Part shown: positions 31,160 through 43,869 of the stretch, piece after piece | How positions within the stretch are numbered: the first letter of the stretch is position 1 | How the letters are laid out: every line of letters starts with the position of its first letter | Assembly (NCBI GenBank): GCA_030142905.1 | Contig: JASJOG010000054.1 | Coordinates: 248,001-312,000, forward strand | DNA length: 64,000 nt | Direction of reading: 5' to 3' | Origin: Heliopora coerulea | Lineage: Eukaryota; Cnidaria; Anthozoa; Scleralcyonacea; Helioporidae | Made by a program: the position numbers and the translations under genes | The notes under the pieces: model-generated | What the model saw: only the letters and a program-made list of their open reading frames with translations | Told to the model about the DNA's origin: nothing | Databases searched by the model: none

Positions 31160-32970
31160 CAAGCCTAATGTTTTCACCTAGTGAGAAGTCCATTAGTTTT
31201 AGGAGGATTCCACGGGATCAGCATGTCTATCTTATGTGATGGTCGAAGATTTTCACATGTTCCTGACAAACATGAAACTATATCCTTCAATGCAAGTTTT
31301 ACACTTGAACACAGATGGATGTGAGAGAATGCGTTTTCGAGTCCTAGTTCTGAAAGCTTCCTTATTTGTACATTCCTGTTGTGCTGTCTGTTTTTTGGGG
31401 GAAGGGGGTTCTCTGCTCTGCTCTTCTCTTATTTTCTTTTTTTCTTCCATTCTTTCCTTTTCTTCACTTTTACTTTCTTTCTTCTCTATTCTTTTTACTC
31501 TTCTCTTTACTTCTTTTTTTCCCTTACTTGTCTTTCTCGGTTCCTTTCTACCCTTTCGTTTTCTCCTCGTTTTTTCTTTTTATTTTTTCACCGCTCCGTT
31601 TACTGTATTTCGAAAAAAAATTTTGTTTACCTGTTGGGAAGCAAATCCGAAAACACCCAATGCTTTCGTTCTCTCTGGTAGCACTGTTGGTCTGTCATGT
31701 CCCGGCGCTGTGGTGAACGTAGAACTCGACACTTAACAAACACTGTGTAAATATTTAATTACTCGAGATCAAAAAAAAACAACTTCCAAATGGTATGTAT
31801 TCAAAATTTTAAAATTATTATTAAAACTATGATATATAACCAGAGTTGATTTAGGTAGACTTTCGTCAAGATGATGAGATGTCGAGCAACCTCCCAGATG
31901 TTTAATTTCAACTGGAAGCAAGTCTTTCCGAATCCAGAATCTCAGGACCCCTTTCGGCCAAATATGGGTGAGTACTATTGTATGGTTTTTCCCCTTAAAA
32001 GTTTTCCCTGGTTGTATTTGGAATAGATTTTTTTTTATTTCCCCCCGCCATGAGCAACATTTTGAAATAGTCTTAAAAGAAGACACGCCAACGGCCGAAC
32101 TAAAATGGAGCTTTTCGCTAGTGAGAAAAGCGACCAGGAAAATGTTGTAGAATCCTCTTCCTTGACAACTTTATGTTTTGATATTCTAAAAGACGCAGCA
32201 TCCAGGTTGAAAGGTATGTTTTTGTAACTTGAAACTAGCTGTGAAATGCTATGAAAAAAAATGTGTTCGAAACTCTTTTACATTCGGTTGATGTACATCG
32301 CTTTATGTTTAGGGAAATAGGTAACTTCATATTTAATTTGAAGTACTTGTTAAAGCCTGTATAACTTTCAAAGATTTTACTTATTCCCAATTAGGCGATG
32401 AACCAAAGATATAGACCTTATTCACCCGAAATGAACTAAAGTTAGACTCAATTTTGGAAATAACTGACTGGACAACCTGCATTGTCTTTGGTGGCAGTGA
32501 TGGGTACTACCATAGACCCCATTAAACCATGGGTTGACCAAAAAATGGCAAATGGTAAACCCAAGAAGTAGGACTGGTGGATTGTTATATTGTCAATCCA
32601 AAGTCAACAAAATCGTAGACGAAAGGAAATCTTTGGGTCTGCCATCTGAGGTGAACGAATTAATGCGCTCAAGTTGAATAACAAAGTAACAGATGGACCG
32701 TTACGTTTTGTTAAGTTTTTCCAAGCAAATCTCCACCTGTGACGTAATGAACCAAAGATATAATCAACTGGGCAGACCTGATGGATATTTTCACTTGACT
32801 CTGATGATGACCGACACTGAGGCCCTCAAAAGGTCAGTCATCACAATCAAACATTCTTTCTTAAGTCTATACTGACCTAAAACAAACAGTTTTGACCTGA
32901 ACGTAGCCCTAACACGAACCCTAATCAAGTTCTTTTGTAAAGCACTTCGTTGGAACTCCGGAAAAGGATA

Positions 32971-33113
32971 TATGTAATGTTCTGCCAAAGTTTAGAGAGT
33001 TTAGCTTTAGTTAAGGAATGACTGATGACTTCATTCAGTGTGTCATGATAAATATGTCGTTCCTTACTAAAGCTAAACCCTCCAAACTTTGGCAGTACAT
33101 TACAAATCAAGAA
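32971..33113. repeat. Foldback element
   Basis: ATGTAATGTTCTGCCAAAGT at the left is mirrored by ACTTTGGCAGTACATTACA at the right; AGCTTTAGTTAAGGAATGAC is mirrored by GTCGTTCCTTACTAAAGCT. The spacer is about 30 bases. Confidence 0.75.
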
Positions 33114-33719
33114 ATTAATAAAATCCTTGATTATGATTTACAAGAACCATAAATGCCTTGCGAAGTTGTTTTTACTTGCCATTTCGTATCGTCTGAATTT
33201 AAACCATCAATTGACAATGATTCCCGGTTTGTCAATCGCCATGAACGATTTGGCTCAGCCATGGATGAATTCAAGACATACTCCGAATGCCGTTAAGGCT
33301 CAGTGATCTTTTTGACGCAAAAGCTATCGTCCAGCTGAGACGAGTATCGATAATCTTCTCATCTTTACGCATTAGGGATTAACGTATTAATGTTTTATTC
33401 TTTTAAAAAGTAATACTACGTTATTTGGTCAAACCAATATGCATTTCATTTGTCGCCAAATTGAAGGACGTTTTTGAGAGTATCGTAAACTTTCTAAAAA
33501 TGGGCGGCAGATGAAAAGGTGTTGATACATAGCATATCTACTACTACTTGAACCAAACTTATGAAAAGTACCTTATTTTACTGCTAAAGATACGAAGTGC
33601 AGGAAAGGAACCATAATGGATATTATAGGCTTCAACTATAAAGGTCTACTAGTTTTGGTTTGGTCAGTAGAACTAAATTGATCGTAACTTATCAAACGGT
33701 TTTTATTCGTAATCTGAAT

Positions 33720-34298
33720 CAATGGCGTCGCTAAGGGGGGACATTGGAGGGCACGTGCTCTCCCAAAAATTTGTCGTTCCCCCCAAATGAAATTTGTGGT
33801 TTCAAAAATTGTCATGGACTTCAGTAAACTAAAACCAGTAGGCCACATTACACTGAGTTACTTACTAAACCAAATTATCCTAGTCCCCATTTACACATGC
33901 GATTTTATAGGTTGCGACTGTCAGCCTGGTGTATGCAATAAGCCCTTGACAGTCACTGCATCAAGATATCCACTTTTGATTCGTCCCAGTGTCTCCTTGA
34001 CGCTCTCATCACTTTAACATATACTCCAAAATGTCAGCCACGAGGCACAAAATCGCAAGTGTAAACGACCCTTTATATCGTAAATGAATAAATGAACTTT
34101 GTATTGCAAATGTGGTTCACCGTTGTTTATGTTTTGTCAGTTGCATCCGAATCAAATCAAATCAACTTTATTTAACGAGGGTAACACCAAACAGTTATTC
34201 AACTGAAGAACAAGTGGCCCTCCAAACCTTAGTGTCCCCCCAATTTTTTCCCGACGAGTGGTGTACCCCCCATTTTGAAATGTCTAGCGACGCCACTG
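33720..34298. mobile_element. Non-autonomous hAT-like DNA transposon
   Basis: Terminal inverted repeats CAATGGCGTCGCTA and CAGTGGCGTCGCTA (complement of the right end), flanked by 8-base direct repeats ATCTGAAT and ATATGAAT (one mismatch). CA(G/A)TG ends and 8-base duplications are hAT hallmarks. 579 bases with no transposase frame. Confidence 0.7.
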
Positions 34299-34415
34299 AT
34301 ATGAATATAGTGGGTTTTATTCGTGTTATATGCACTATTGGCTTATTTGTAGACAGTGTTTTTTGATGTCTTGGTATCTATGTTGATGTTGACAGATTAA
34401 ATGCAGTATATCACT

Positions 34416-34614
34416 AGGACATCATGTTGGATAAACAAACTTGAGCACCTCAAAATGACCTTAAACATTTAGTTTAAATAGGGACATAAACTCAGTGTGA
34501 AGAGTTTTACACCACTCGGACATTATGGTAGACAAACAAACTTGAGCACCTTAAAATGACCTTAAACATTTAGTTTAAATAGGGACATATACTCAATGCA
34601 AACAACTTTACACC
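34416..34614 (+). repeat. Tandem duplication, period about 101
   Basis: Two copies each contain AACAAACTTGAGCACCT and AAACATTTAGTTTAAATAGG and end in TTTACACC. Confidence 0.85.
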
Positions 34615-35389
34615 AAATTCTTGTGTTGTTGCCACAAAAATTGTTAAATACTTTTACCGTCGGTTTACGCTCTTCATTCGTTTGATGTACCTCCCGATTT
34701 CTAACTAAGTGAAACACCTGTCCTACTTCAGGTAACCAACCGCCAAACTTAATAAACGTTCAGGTATAGGGAGCCAAGCATCCAGTCCTGTGAGTACTGT
34801 CGTGTTTCCGCACAGCGATTCCATTCCCACCACACTACACTTGTCGAGCACTTGACAAAAAAACTTCTAACGTTTTGGCAGCGATTCACACATTACGACC
34901 CCAAAGGTCCAGGGCCAACGCCTTGAAAAGGGCCCATAAAACTCGGCGAATGGTCAATGAACACTTAAAAAACTACTCTTACACGCCTTGCTTTTAAGTT
35001 TTCGCGGTCAACTTTTTGAAGTCAGCGAAGAGACGAAAATGATTAGTTACGTAGGTCGTTATGTGATCTTGTCATGGGGAGCGAAACCCCTAATCTCAAT
35101 GGTTGGAACCCCCTCATTGCACTGTGGGTGGTGAAGCCTATTGGAAAGATTCTATTCATTTGAACTTACGTAATGTTTCTCAGTTAATGGCAGGGTGTTC
35201 TAGATATTGTTGTTATGCGGATGATGTGCCTGTATGAATTCAAAAAATCGTTCATTACTTCTCGTTGTCGCGTGAACTAAGATTGAAAGCTCTTTCGAAA
35301 TACTTTAATATCTGTAGATAGGACACCTCGGAGAAAGCCTTCCTATCAATGCATTTAGGTCGTTTTTGCCTCCTGTCCATACAGAACTT

Positions 35390-35545
35390 CTATTATTTTT
35401 ACTCTGGCTTACACTGGACGACTTTACTCGCCGGAGGAAGGTCTCCGGACAGGAATGTGTTGGGCCTATCTCAATTGTCTCCTTTCGTTTCTGATAGGTG
35501 CTCAGATTTTACCCTGGCTAACGCCCGATAAATTTACTTCGGCTA
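35390..35545 (+). repeat. Dispersed TTTACTCTGGCT repeat, copy A
   Basis: TTTTTACTCTGGCTTACACT, GACGACTTTACTCG, and a second diverged unit TTTTACCCTGGCTAACGCCC at 35508. Related units occur at 37590-37790, 40250-40322 (inverted) and 48840-48890 (inverted). Confidence 0.6.
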
Positions 35546-35679
35546 ACAATCAATGATTCTGCTTTGGCGATGTTATTCGCCAAAGGGAGACCGCTGGACT
35601 TGAAAGAGTTAAGGCGCAGATGAGTACGAAGCGAACAAATTATAGTCAAACAGTGAGTACTCTTAAAGCTACTTTCTGT

Positions 35680-36012
35680 CACTTGCTAGAAACTTCAAAC
35701 ATTGTTTACTGGTTATTAGAACTTATTTAAGTTTGCAAAGCATTTTGGTTGAATGTACTGCCGCCATCTTTACCTATAGCTTACTTTCAGTTCAAACACT
35801 TCATTTCAAACATTGTTTACTGGTTATTAGAACTCATTTAAGCTTGCAAAGTATTGTGGTTAAATGTCCTGCCGCCATCTTTACCTAAAGCTGCTTTCAG
35901 TCGAAACACTTCATTTCAAACATTATTTCCTGGTTATTAGAACTCATTTAAGATTGTAAAGCATTTTGGTTAAATGTACTGCCTCCATCTTTAACCACAG
36001 CTCGTTTTCAGC
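35680..36012 (+). repeat. Triplicated 120-base tandem repeat
   Basis: Three successive copies carry TCAAACATTGTTTACTGGTT-type, AGAACTCATTTAAG and GCCGCCATCTTTACC segments, with copy starts near 35690, 35802 and 35922. Confidence 0.85.
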
Positions 36013-36696
36013 TTTATCACTCTGGACTCGCATTTCACGTTCTATTAACTTCTAATACGATATTATCTCGTTCCAAGTTTCTTCTCTACCTTTGAATCGT
36101 CTATAAGCCACGACTGTGTTTATTATTGATGTATATTAACACTACATTGCTCTTCGACATGGCAGTTGTACCCTTCCGAGGGTGTTTCAGGAGTCATTAA
36201 AAGTGAATGTGTCTTTTATCGTATGTGTCTGATATACAATTTGGGACAAAGTAGTGACGCTGCAAAGGTCACTTTTGAAGCTCTCGCCCCGTTGAGTTTC
36301 TCATTAGTCTCCTTCGTTTTCCATGATCACTTTCCGACATTCCAGGCGACCCGCTCTGGACGGTCATCAATGGAAGTACTTCTTGCTTTTCTTCCTCAAC
36401 CTTTGTTTGAAAACAGGAAACACGATTACTTCAACACAACAAAAAAGCGCTTTGTTTCAATTTGGAAACCTGCAAAAAGAAGCGTCCCGCGTTTAACAGT
36501 GCCTGTGTGACTGGGATGAATTTCCCCCTGGGGACGAATTATCCCAGGTATGAATGGCCTCAACACCAAAATGATTTCCAGTCGCTCATACCTCGGTATC
36601 CAAAGTCATAAACTAAAACTAACCCTAAACGTAATCCTAAACCTAATCTTAACTCACACCCAAACGTCTTGTTGTAACTCTGAGAGGTCAGTGGCA

Positions 36697-36786
36697 GGCT
36701 TGGACTGGCCATTGTGCCATCGCGCCACAGAACAATGGCTGACCATATTGTTCTACGGTACGATCGCACGATGGCCAGTCCAAGCC
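36697..36786. repeat. Foldback hairpin
   Basis: GGCTTGGACTGGCCATTGTG (left) and the complement at 36767-36786 form 40-base arms with a 10-base loop. Confidence 0.8.
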
Positions 36787-37589
36787 CGGTCAGTGGTAAT
36801 GAGGGATCAGTGCCCGAAGGGTCATTAAGCTCAGGGGCCATTCATCCACAAAATACCTGACCCGGAATTCCCAGATGATGGGTCGTGGAAAAAGGTATGA
36901 ATATTTGCGGGTCGCTTTTCACGTTTTTCCGATGGGCAATGATTTCTTTGGTGTGCGATACTACACCCATTTTTTAATGTTTTATAAAGCCGAAGGGTAT
37001 AGTTTCAACATACCATGTTGCAAAGTCGCCACATAATTGCTTAGTTTTCGTGGAAAAAGCACACCTTTGGGAAAAGCACTTATAATTCATGAAGAAATAA
37101 ACAAAAGAAATTCTTATTCAATCAGTGTTTGTGAATCGGAATTAAATCCAACCGATTTAAGTAAACTTTTCCTGCAACTAGTCCGGCTCATACAGCTTGT
37201 ACCTACATATTACTCATTAAACATGGACCTATAAATGCATACGTTGGATAAGTAATGGACAGAATTAGGGTCCGACCGCTATGGAATGTACTGCAGCTCG
37301 TCTTGTTAATCAACTACAGGTCAGCGGCTCGTATAGTGAATGTTACTAAGCATATGACCTCAGAGCTACTCTTTGATTAGTTATGCTCATATTCATGCTT
37401 ATAGTGCGTGTGCACGTGACGACATAGCCGCCATGTTGGTGTTCCTTGACAAAAGAATTTTGGTCATCTTTTGTTTTATACAGCAACATGGCCGCCATGT
37501 CCTTTGTTATTCGGTTCTCTGGGGATGGAGTGCATCACACGTTCTACATTCAAGTGAATTTCTCAACACCTTTCGGTCCGAGTCCGATT

Positions 37590-37790
37590 TTTTATTTTTC
37601 TCTGGCTGGCGTGAGACGATTTTACTTTGGCTGACTCCAGATGATTTAATCGTCAAGAGGAGACGTCCCGGACCAGAAAGGTGACCAATATACCTCATGT
37701 TTGACTCTTTTTGGTCGCTATCCGGCTTATTCTTTTACTCTGGCTAACGCCAGACGATTTTACTCGTCAAAGGGGAGAGGTATGAACAGT
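37590..37790 (+). repeat. Dispersed TTTACTCTGGCT repeat, copies B and C
   Basis: TTTTCTCTGGCTGGCGTGAG...AATCGTCAAGAGGAGACG, and at 37735 TTTTACTCTGGCTAACGCCA GACGATTTTACTCGTCAAAG GGGAGAG, the cleanest unit. Confidence 0.6.
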
Positions 37791-38560
37791 TCTGTATATG
37801 ATGTGGCTTATTATATGTACTCCAAGCATTAGCAATTGTAAGTATCGCGTCTCAGACAACTCTTTACAGTATCTGTAATTTCATACAGTAATTATTTTCT
37901 TTTCCCCCGAAAAGAAAGCCGGGATTAGTTACCATATACCAATAGAAGCGTTCGTTCTGTAAAAACGGAACATCCAAAAATAATGATGGAAAACAGGTTA
38001 AAACAAAGATTCCCCCACAATCTAAACTAACTTCGTCCATTAACAACTTCGAGAATGATTCTTAACAAACGCGCTTGAGGCTGGTTTTACGGCGATCAAA
38101 TGGCAGATCTACCGCTGGTAATAGCCCCATGCACCTTTGCGAGAATCGATTTTAGAATAGCGAATTGGTATCTGTTTTAACGTCCATTTTCTCACTACAA
38201 ATCGAGACCATGTCTCGTTATTATTTCAAGAGTGAGGGTTGTTTTATTTGCAAAAAGTTCTCGTCGCTTATAAAGATTTCAAAATTAGTAACTCAAAATT
38301 AATCTCAGACTTGAGCGATTTCGTAATGTGGAACTAATTACTTTTAAAGCTTGTAATTGGGATTAGGAATTGACTACATTTTGAGCCAGATAATTGGAAC
38401 TGGGAAGATTTCCCTTCAGAAGAGTGAATTTACACCTTTGCTTATTATTGGATGTGTTACTAAGTGTAAAAATAGCAAAGCTGATGAACATGAATATCAC
38501 CAACGAGATCTCGTATACCATAATCCATTACCAGCCGACAATTTTAGGAAATAAGATAAG

Positions 38561-38765
38561 AAGCAAACTCCGAAAAACGACATCTTGCAAACTTAAAATT
38601 TTAGTAAAAACAAGACAAATATAAACGGTTATATTTTGACCTTATTTCAAAGTCATTGTGTGGTTTGACAATTACTTTGAAATAAGGTCGAAATATTTAC
38701 GATTATATTCGTCTTGCGTTTTACTTAAATCTTAAGTTAGCAAGTTGTTGTTTTTCGTAGTTTAG
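38561..38765. mobile_element. Foldback element with 100-base arms
   Basis: AAGCAAACTCCGAAAAACGA ... GACCTTATTTCAAAGT at the left is mirrored by the complement of ACTTTGAAATAAGGTCG ... TTTTTCGTAGTTTAGC at the right; moderate divergence, 22-base loop. Confidence 0.75.
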
Positions 38766-38827
38766 CTCTTCATTTAGATCTCCTATGTTGGGCACATATT
38801 TATGTTTTCAAAATTCTTGGTTTAAGA

Positions 38828-38952
38828 AGTGATGTTTCATATACTCGTCATCGTACCCTATCGGGATTTCAAAGTCCGAGTGAAATTTCAAATGCCTCGT
38901 CTGCGTCTTTGAAATCCCGATAGAGTACAATGACGGGTATATGAAATGACTT
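38828..38952. mobile_element. Foldback element with 48-base arms
   Basis: TTTCATATACTCGTCATCGT and CTATCGGGATTTCAAAG are mirrored by CTTTGAAATCCCGATAG and ACAATGACGGGTATATGAAA. The loop is 29 bases. Confidence 0.8.
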
Positions 38953-39233
38953 CTATTATTCACTAATTACGACATTGTGTTAATGGGATCGGTGAACAAA
39001 ATTTTTGTATTAATTACGTAGTCTGTTATGAATAAAATTGTATTTTAATGATTTCAGAGTCCTAGTACTTCGAAATCTGATCCAAATACGGCTAACAATA
39101 CTTTACTGGGTTTCAAAGCAGGGCACGTGCTACAAATGCGCGAATCTCGTTGGTGCATTTGCTCATGAATAATTAATGAGTATTAGAAGCTAATTTCTAG
39201 AAAAGCTTTGAGTCATGGTGATATGGTTGAGTC

Positions 39234-39413
39234 CACTGACACGATACGATTGTCTTATACAATTGTTCCATCTGGTGTGTGTGATGTTCTCTCAAGGGCA
39301 CAATCACGGCTTTCCATTCGCTCGTTAATGTAACAATATGTCCGGGAGACCCTCGTAAGTTAATTAGATACGTCAGAACAAACTGTAGTACCCGACAGTC
39401 GTATCGTGAAACG
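39234..39413. mobile_element. Possible MITE with 15-base TIRs
   Basis: CACGATACGATTGTC near the left end and GACAGTCGTATCGTG near the right are inverted copies with one mismatch. Short arms and no clear target duplication. Confidence 0.4.
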
Positions 39414-40514
39414 GGCCCTTACAGTCATACACAAAATGTTGTGTTTCTATTGTATCGCTATCAAAAAAAATAGAGAGGTCCCAAAACTAATGCCGTCAAC
39501 ATAGTTTGTTGAGGAGACATCAATCCGTACACTAAAGGGAATTAGCAACTGTTATTTTCTTATCACCATCAAAGTAAAAGATAAATCGCTAAAGAGCAGA
39601 AAAGTAATCATGTTCCCAAAATAAACAGGATAAATGGCTACCATAATGAATTTAGGTCCAGATGTGGGCTCTCAAGGGCGTTAATAGGATCAATGAGGTG
39701 TGAAATCCCGTCGAGGTACGGTGCAAATGTACCCTCGGATGTCTGTCGCATTCAGCAGACATTCCTGAAAGAATTTGTCTGGGAGCCATTGAGCCATGGA
39801 AACCCCTGTATCACACTTAGCCATAGGCGTAGCCCAATTTATTTCACGCGGTGGTCTGCTTTTGCGATCAACTTCCCGAGCTGAACATGCGTATTTATAA
39901 ACAAAAAGTAGAACTTGGATTTTCCTTTGAATCAATTTATATTGACGTAAAGAGCCCCTGTTATAAAAAGTGCTCAATACGGATTAGGGACGATTTCCAC
40001 GTAAGTTTATAATCGATGTTCTTGCATAAACATTTTTTAAGGTAAGAGAGGTTTATTTTTCTGTTGTTACCATAGGCAAGTGCATCCTTATCGTTTTTTG
40101 TAAGCTTAATTTTTTTCGCAAGTGAGTAGGTCTTACACGTAAGCGGATTGGGTCTTGGGACTGATAGAATTCGCCCCATTAATTAAATGTCGGATGTATT
40201 TTAAGACACGTGCAGGAAACAGTATTTGCGTAATTGCCTGACCAGAACAACTGTTCAGCCTTTCCAGCCAGATGTCTCCCCTTGACGAGAAAAATGGACT
40301 GGAGTTAGCCAGAGTAAAATAATACAAAACTGATCTTGTCGAGAAGAGTTAGCTTAAGGGTGGACCCAGAGAGGCACCTATTCACTTTAAAGAATATTCA
40401 CAAATAACGTTTTCCAAGCGGTGTTGTTAAGATTGTAACATGCTGTGATTGTGCCGATACAGAGAGACGGACGCAGGTTTTCATTCGCTTGCGCCACAAA
40501 GTACTCGTACATTA

Positions 40515-40795
40515 AGGGATGCTGGTGGCTCAGTTTACGTGCACGTGTCTCTCACCACTGTGACTAGGGTTCGATTCCGGCTCTGTGCAGTTATCTGATT
40601 GAAATTACCTTGGTCACATGTGAGAAGAGTGTTGCCCAGTTTGACTTTACCAAGCATCGCAGGTTTATTCCGGGTACTCCGGTTTCCTCCTGTAGTAACA
40701 CTGGACCCATGAGGGGTGGCCCTTGTTGGAACATTAGGGAGAAAAGCTTCGGCAGCTGATAAAGTTATCCAGTATAAATAAAGACCCTTTATCTT
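40515..40795 (+). mobile_element. tRNA-derived SINE, cnidarian type
   Basis: The tRNA-like head has box A (TGGTGGCTCAGTTTACG) and a perfect box B (GGGTTCGATTCC at 40567-40578), followed by a body with the CCGGGTACTCCGGTTTCCTC motif and a tail GTATAAATAAAGACCC. About 280 bases, complete or nearly so. Confidence 0.7.
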
Positions 40796-40962
40796 TTTTA
40801 CCTTTTATCAATATTTTTGTTTGTCTCTGCCGTAAGCAGATCCGTAACCTTCAGACGATCAGTAAGATCCTCCAACAATTGAACTGTATGGACAAAGATG
40901 ATAAGCAACGATCACAAGTGCGTACTTGTTTGCCGTCTCGTAATCGACCCATCATCATTTCA

Positions 40963-41040
40963 GGCCATGTAGCTCAATGGTTGGAGAACCTCACCAACCA
41001 TCAAAAGGTCACAAGTTCGATTACTTTCAGAAACATAGAA
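40963..41040 (+). repeat. tRNA-like SINE head
   Basis: GTAGCTCAATGGTTGGAG (box A) and ACAAGTTCGATTACT (degenerate box B). The cloverleaf is incomplete. Confidence 0.45.
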
Positions 41041-43565
41041 AAACATTTTTTTTTTCGACTTGAGAGTTTGACAAACGTGTACAGTCGATTGTTTTGATTG
41101 TTAATGTGTAAAATCCCCAAATGTCACCGATGGTTCTCGATTTTAGACACATCCTCAGGGTGAATTATTTTGATTGCATTCTGATAAACCCTCCACCTTG
41201 TTTCTGCTTGTGGTTGACTGTTTCGTCCGTGTAAAAGTATATCTGGATTTATCATCGGCACTTGATTCAACTTTTTTACTTTTCGCGTTAAATAAGCTTC
41301 TTTGTTTAACTTGAGATTTTGTCAAAATCCTTCAGAAATAACGTTCCCTGTCTGCTTTAGTTTAAATCTAAAAGGGAAGTTCTTAAGATGATCCAAAATG
41401 TAAACACAAACGAGGAATTAGTTGGTATTGCGCTCTCGCTTTCATTTGGCCTCTTCCATCAGGCAGGATTTCCACCCAGGCTAATTTGGTGGTTGTCTTA
41501 CGTAGTAAATTCACCTTGAAGTTTAGACGAACGGAAAATTCCTCGTATAATTTAGGGTTTGGGGACTTTAAGAGAGCATTAGCGCGATTCAGATTGCACT
41601 TCCACTGCATCTGCCCTTTACATGAGTATGGTGAAGGAACGCTTTCTTTCTACGCTAGGATTAAACCTGCGACGACTCGTGAACGTAAAAGAACAAACAT
41701 TTCGCCAACGTAATCATATCTAAGGAACTGTGACGATAGAAAAAGTGCAATCAGAATGACAAACCTCATCGCAGGAATGTCAACCTCGAGCTGTTCTCGT
41801 GCAACAGTATCTTTCTAAAATGGACATGACTTAACTGTCTTTGAGCCTAATATAAGCCGACTAATACTCGCAGTGTAATACTATTATGGTATTTTACGAC
41901 GACCTAAATGATTGCTCTTATAAACCAATAGTCTTTATGCCTAAGTTTATTTACACATCACGACGTTTAGAGACTTACTCCATCGTTGAGTAAATTTAGG
42001 ACTGACAGCTGAACATGATCGCGTTCTTTAGATTTCAAATGCATACTTCGATGACGCCTCACAATCTGTGTATCGAGGCCTCTTCATTTCTTACCAATTA
42101 GATGTAAAGAATGTGCGATTCAAAACAGTTTTTAACGACAGTTCTTATCGCAGCAGATGTTGCACGAAAAATTGGTGCGTGTTTCATCCCATTTGGGAAG
42201 GATTAATTTTTAACGAAATTTTGTTACGGCAACATGTTCCATTGAAAATCGTCGTTAAAGAAGTTGCATAATCTCAAAATATCCTGCAATTTGAACTGTA
42301 AAAGGTTCTGTTATCTTTCTCAATTGAGTCCTGTTAGTTTCCATATAAATTTCTGTGGGACAGATTCAAGTGTTGACCTGTATAGAATCGGTTATAGCGT
42401 TTGGAGAACGTCATATTCTGATACGATTTAGCGGCAGGGTTTAAAGCTGACCTGTAGTATGTTCTTTATTACGATCTAAAAGTGGCCTGTATGTCATACT
42501 AACATAAAGGTTATGGTATTTTTCACTTGAAACAAAAAGACTTATTTATAGCCTCCAAAGGGTACAAATTACCCGTAACGCAAATTACTCCTAGTATTCT
42601 CTACTCCGTCCTTCTTCTACAAATTACGTTTCTGAAAGCATTTCCTTGCTTTGGCGACGACATCGAAATTTGACGTTAGAACGTAGGAAGCTAACGATTA
42701 TTCTAACGCAGACAAATCGGCCTGGAGTTGCCAAGAGGAAGTTTAAAGATGAAAAAAATAAACAACCAGGAGATCATTTCAACGATGTGTGGTTTTGTTA
42801 AATTGCTATAACTTAAGTGATTTGTTAAATGCCGTCGACATCTGAGCATGGTTAAACTCCCTGATAGTGATAACTGTCGTTGAATCAGAATATTGTGTTT
42901 TGTTTTACCGGGCCTAAAATAGATATTCTACTGCCCAAAGGTTCTGCAAATTTTTTTAATTCCTTCTAGGATTGGACATTTTGGTCCGTTCTTCATAAGC
43001 CATTCTAGGTAGAAAAGGGAGTTCTCTCTTCCCTAAGGATGTGTATGTAAAGTAGGTCAGAAACACCGGAAATTGATTGGCATTAATTTATCGCGCGAAA
43101 ACGGTGTGTCTCATCACCGTTGAACCTGTGCTCTTTCCTTGTCTCCCCTAAGGTGTTACTCTTTTTATGACAAGAAAACGACGTTCGTTGCGGTATAATT
43201 AGATGTTTGTAGGTGGATGAAAATGTGTCGTACATTCCTGTCATACGTTCCTATTCCTTATGAAGACCAAATACAGGACTGTGAGACTTAATGTCCTCGT
43301 GGTCAAAAATAAACAGAAATAGGCTTAACAAGAGATATTAAGACTATATCACGCACTTGAGGTTGCGAGGCATGCCTTCGTTCTAAAACATTTGAGCGTG
43401 AGTATATGTATGTGTGTATATATATGTCGTTTCTAGGACAAACTTTTCTGACATATGTACATCGTGTAGATATACATATACAAATACATATACATCATCA
43501 TATACATATACATATAAATATACATATATATATATATATATATACATATATACACATATATATAT

Positions 43566-43642
43566 TATTTTACAGTAAAATGCTGTCGCTACTCAGATCG
43601 CGTGAAACTCTGAGTAGTGACAGCATTTTACTGTAAAATAAA
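43566..43642. mobile_element. Foldback element 3 with hammerhead 3' half
   Basis: Arms 43567-43597 and 43610-43640 (ATTTTACAGTAAAATGCTGT mirrored). On the + strand 43604-43616 reads GAAAC-UCUGA-GUA then GUGAC, equivalent to the GAAA/stem III/cleavage part of elements 1 and 2. It is flanked on the left by a TATACA microsatellite and on the right by the shared module in inverted orientation. Confidence 0.6.
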
Positions 43643-43648
43643 TAATAT

Positions 43649-43679
43649 ATTACGCTCTACGCATGGTATTGAGCGCTCT
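43649..43679 (-). repeat. One-sided conserved module, copy 3 (inverted)
   Basis: On the - strand: AGAGCGCTCAATACCATGC then GTAGAGCGTAAT, abutting foldback element 3. About 18 kb from copies 1 and 2 and outside BBS9. Confidence 0.7.
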
Positions 43680-43746
43680 TAAACCTTACGCCTTCTGTGT
43701 GACATTTGTGTTGCATAGTCTTCTTGGTATATATATATATATATAT

Positions 43747-43869
43747 ATTCATCATTAAAATTCTGAACTTATATTATTCGGGGCTCTGCCGCATGCATAA
43801 CCTTGATTAAGAGCCAAAGCCCCGGAACTTTGAGGATTTTAAACTAAGTTCAGAATTTTCATGATGAAT
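43747..43869. repeat. Foldback element
   Basis: ATTCATCATTAAAATTCTGA at the left is mirrored by TCAGAATTTTCATGATGAAT at the right, and GGGGCT by AGCCCC internally. A TA microsatellite lies on the left. Confidence 0.7.

Noticed and set aside
39970..39980. GTGCTCAATAC as a fourth copy of the foldback module
   Set aside because: Only 11 bases match, the GTAGAGCG half is missing and there is no hairpin beside it.
41113..41160. CTGAGGATGTGTC...GAGAACCATCGG on the - strand as another hammerhead
   Set aside because: The GAAA element is broken (GAGAACC) and stem II does not close; similarity to the 7.64-kb family is only general.
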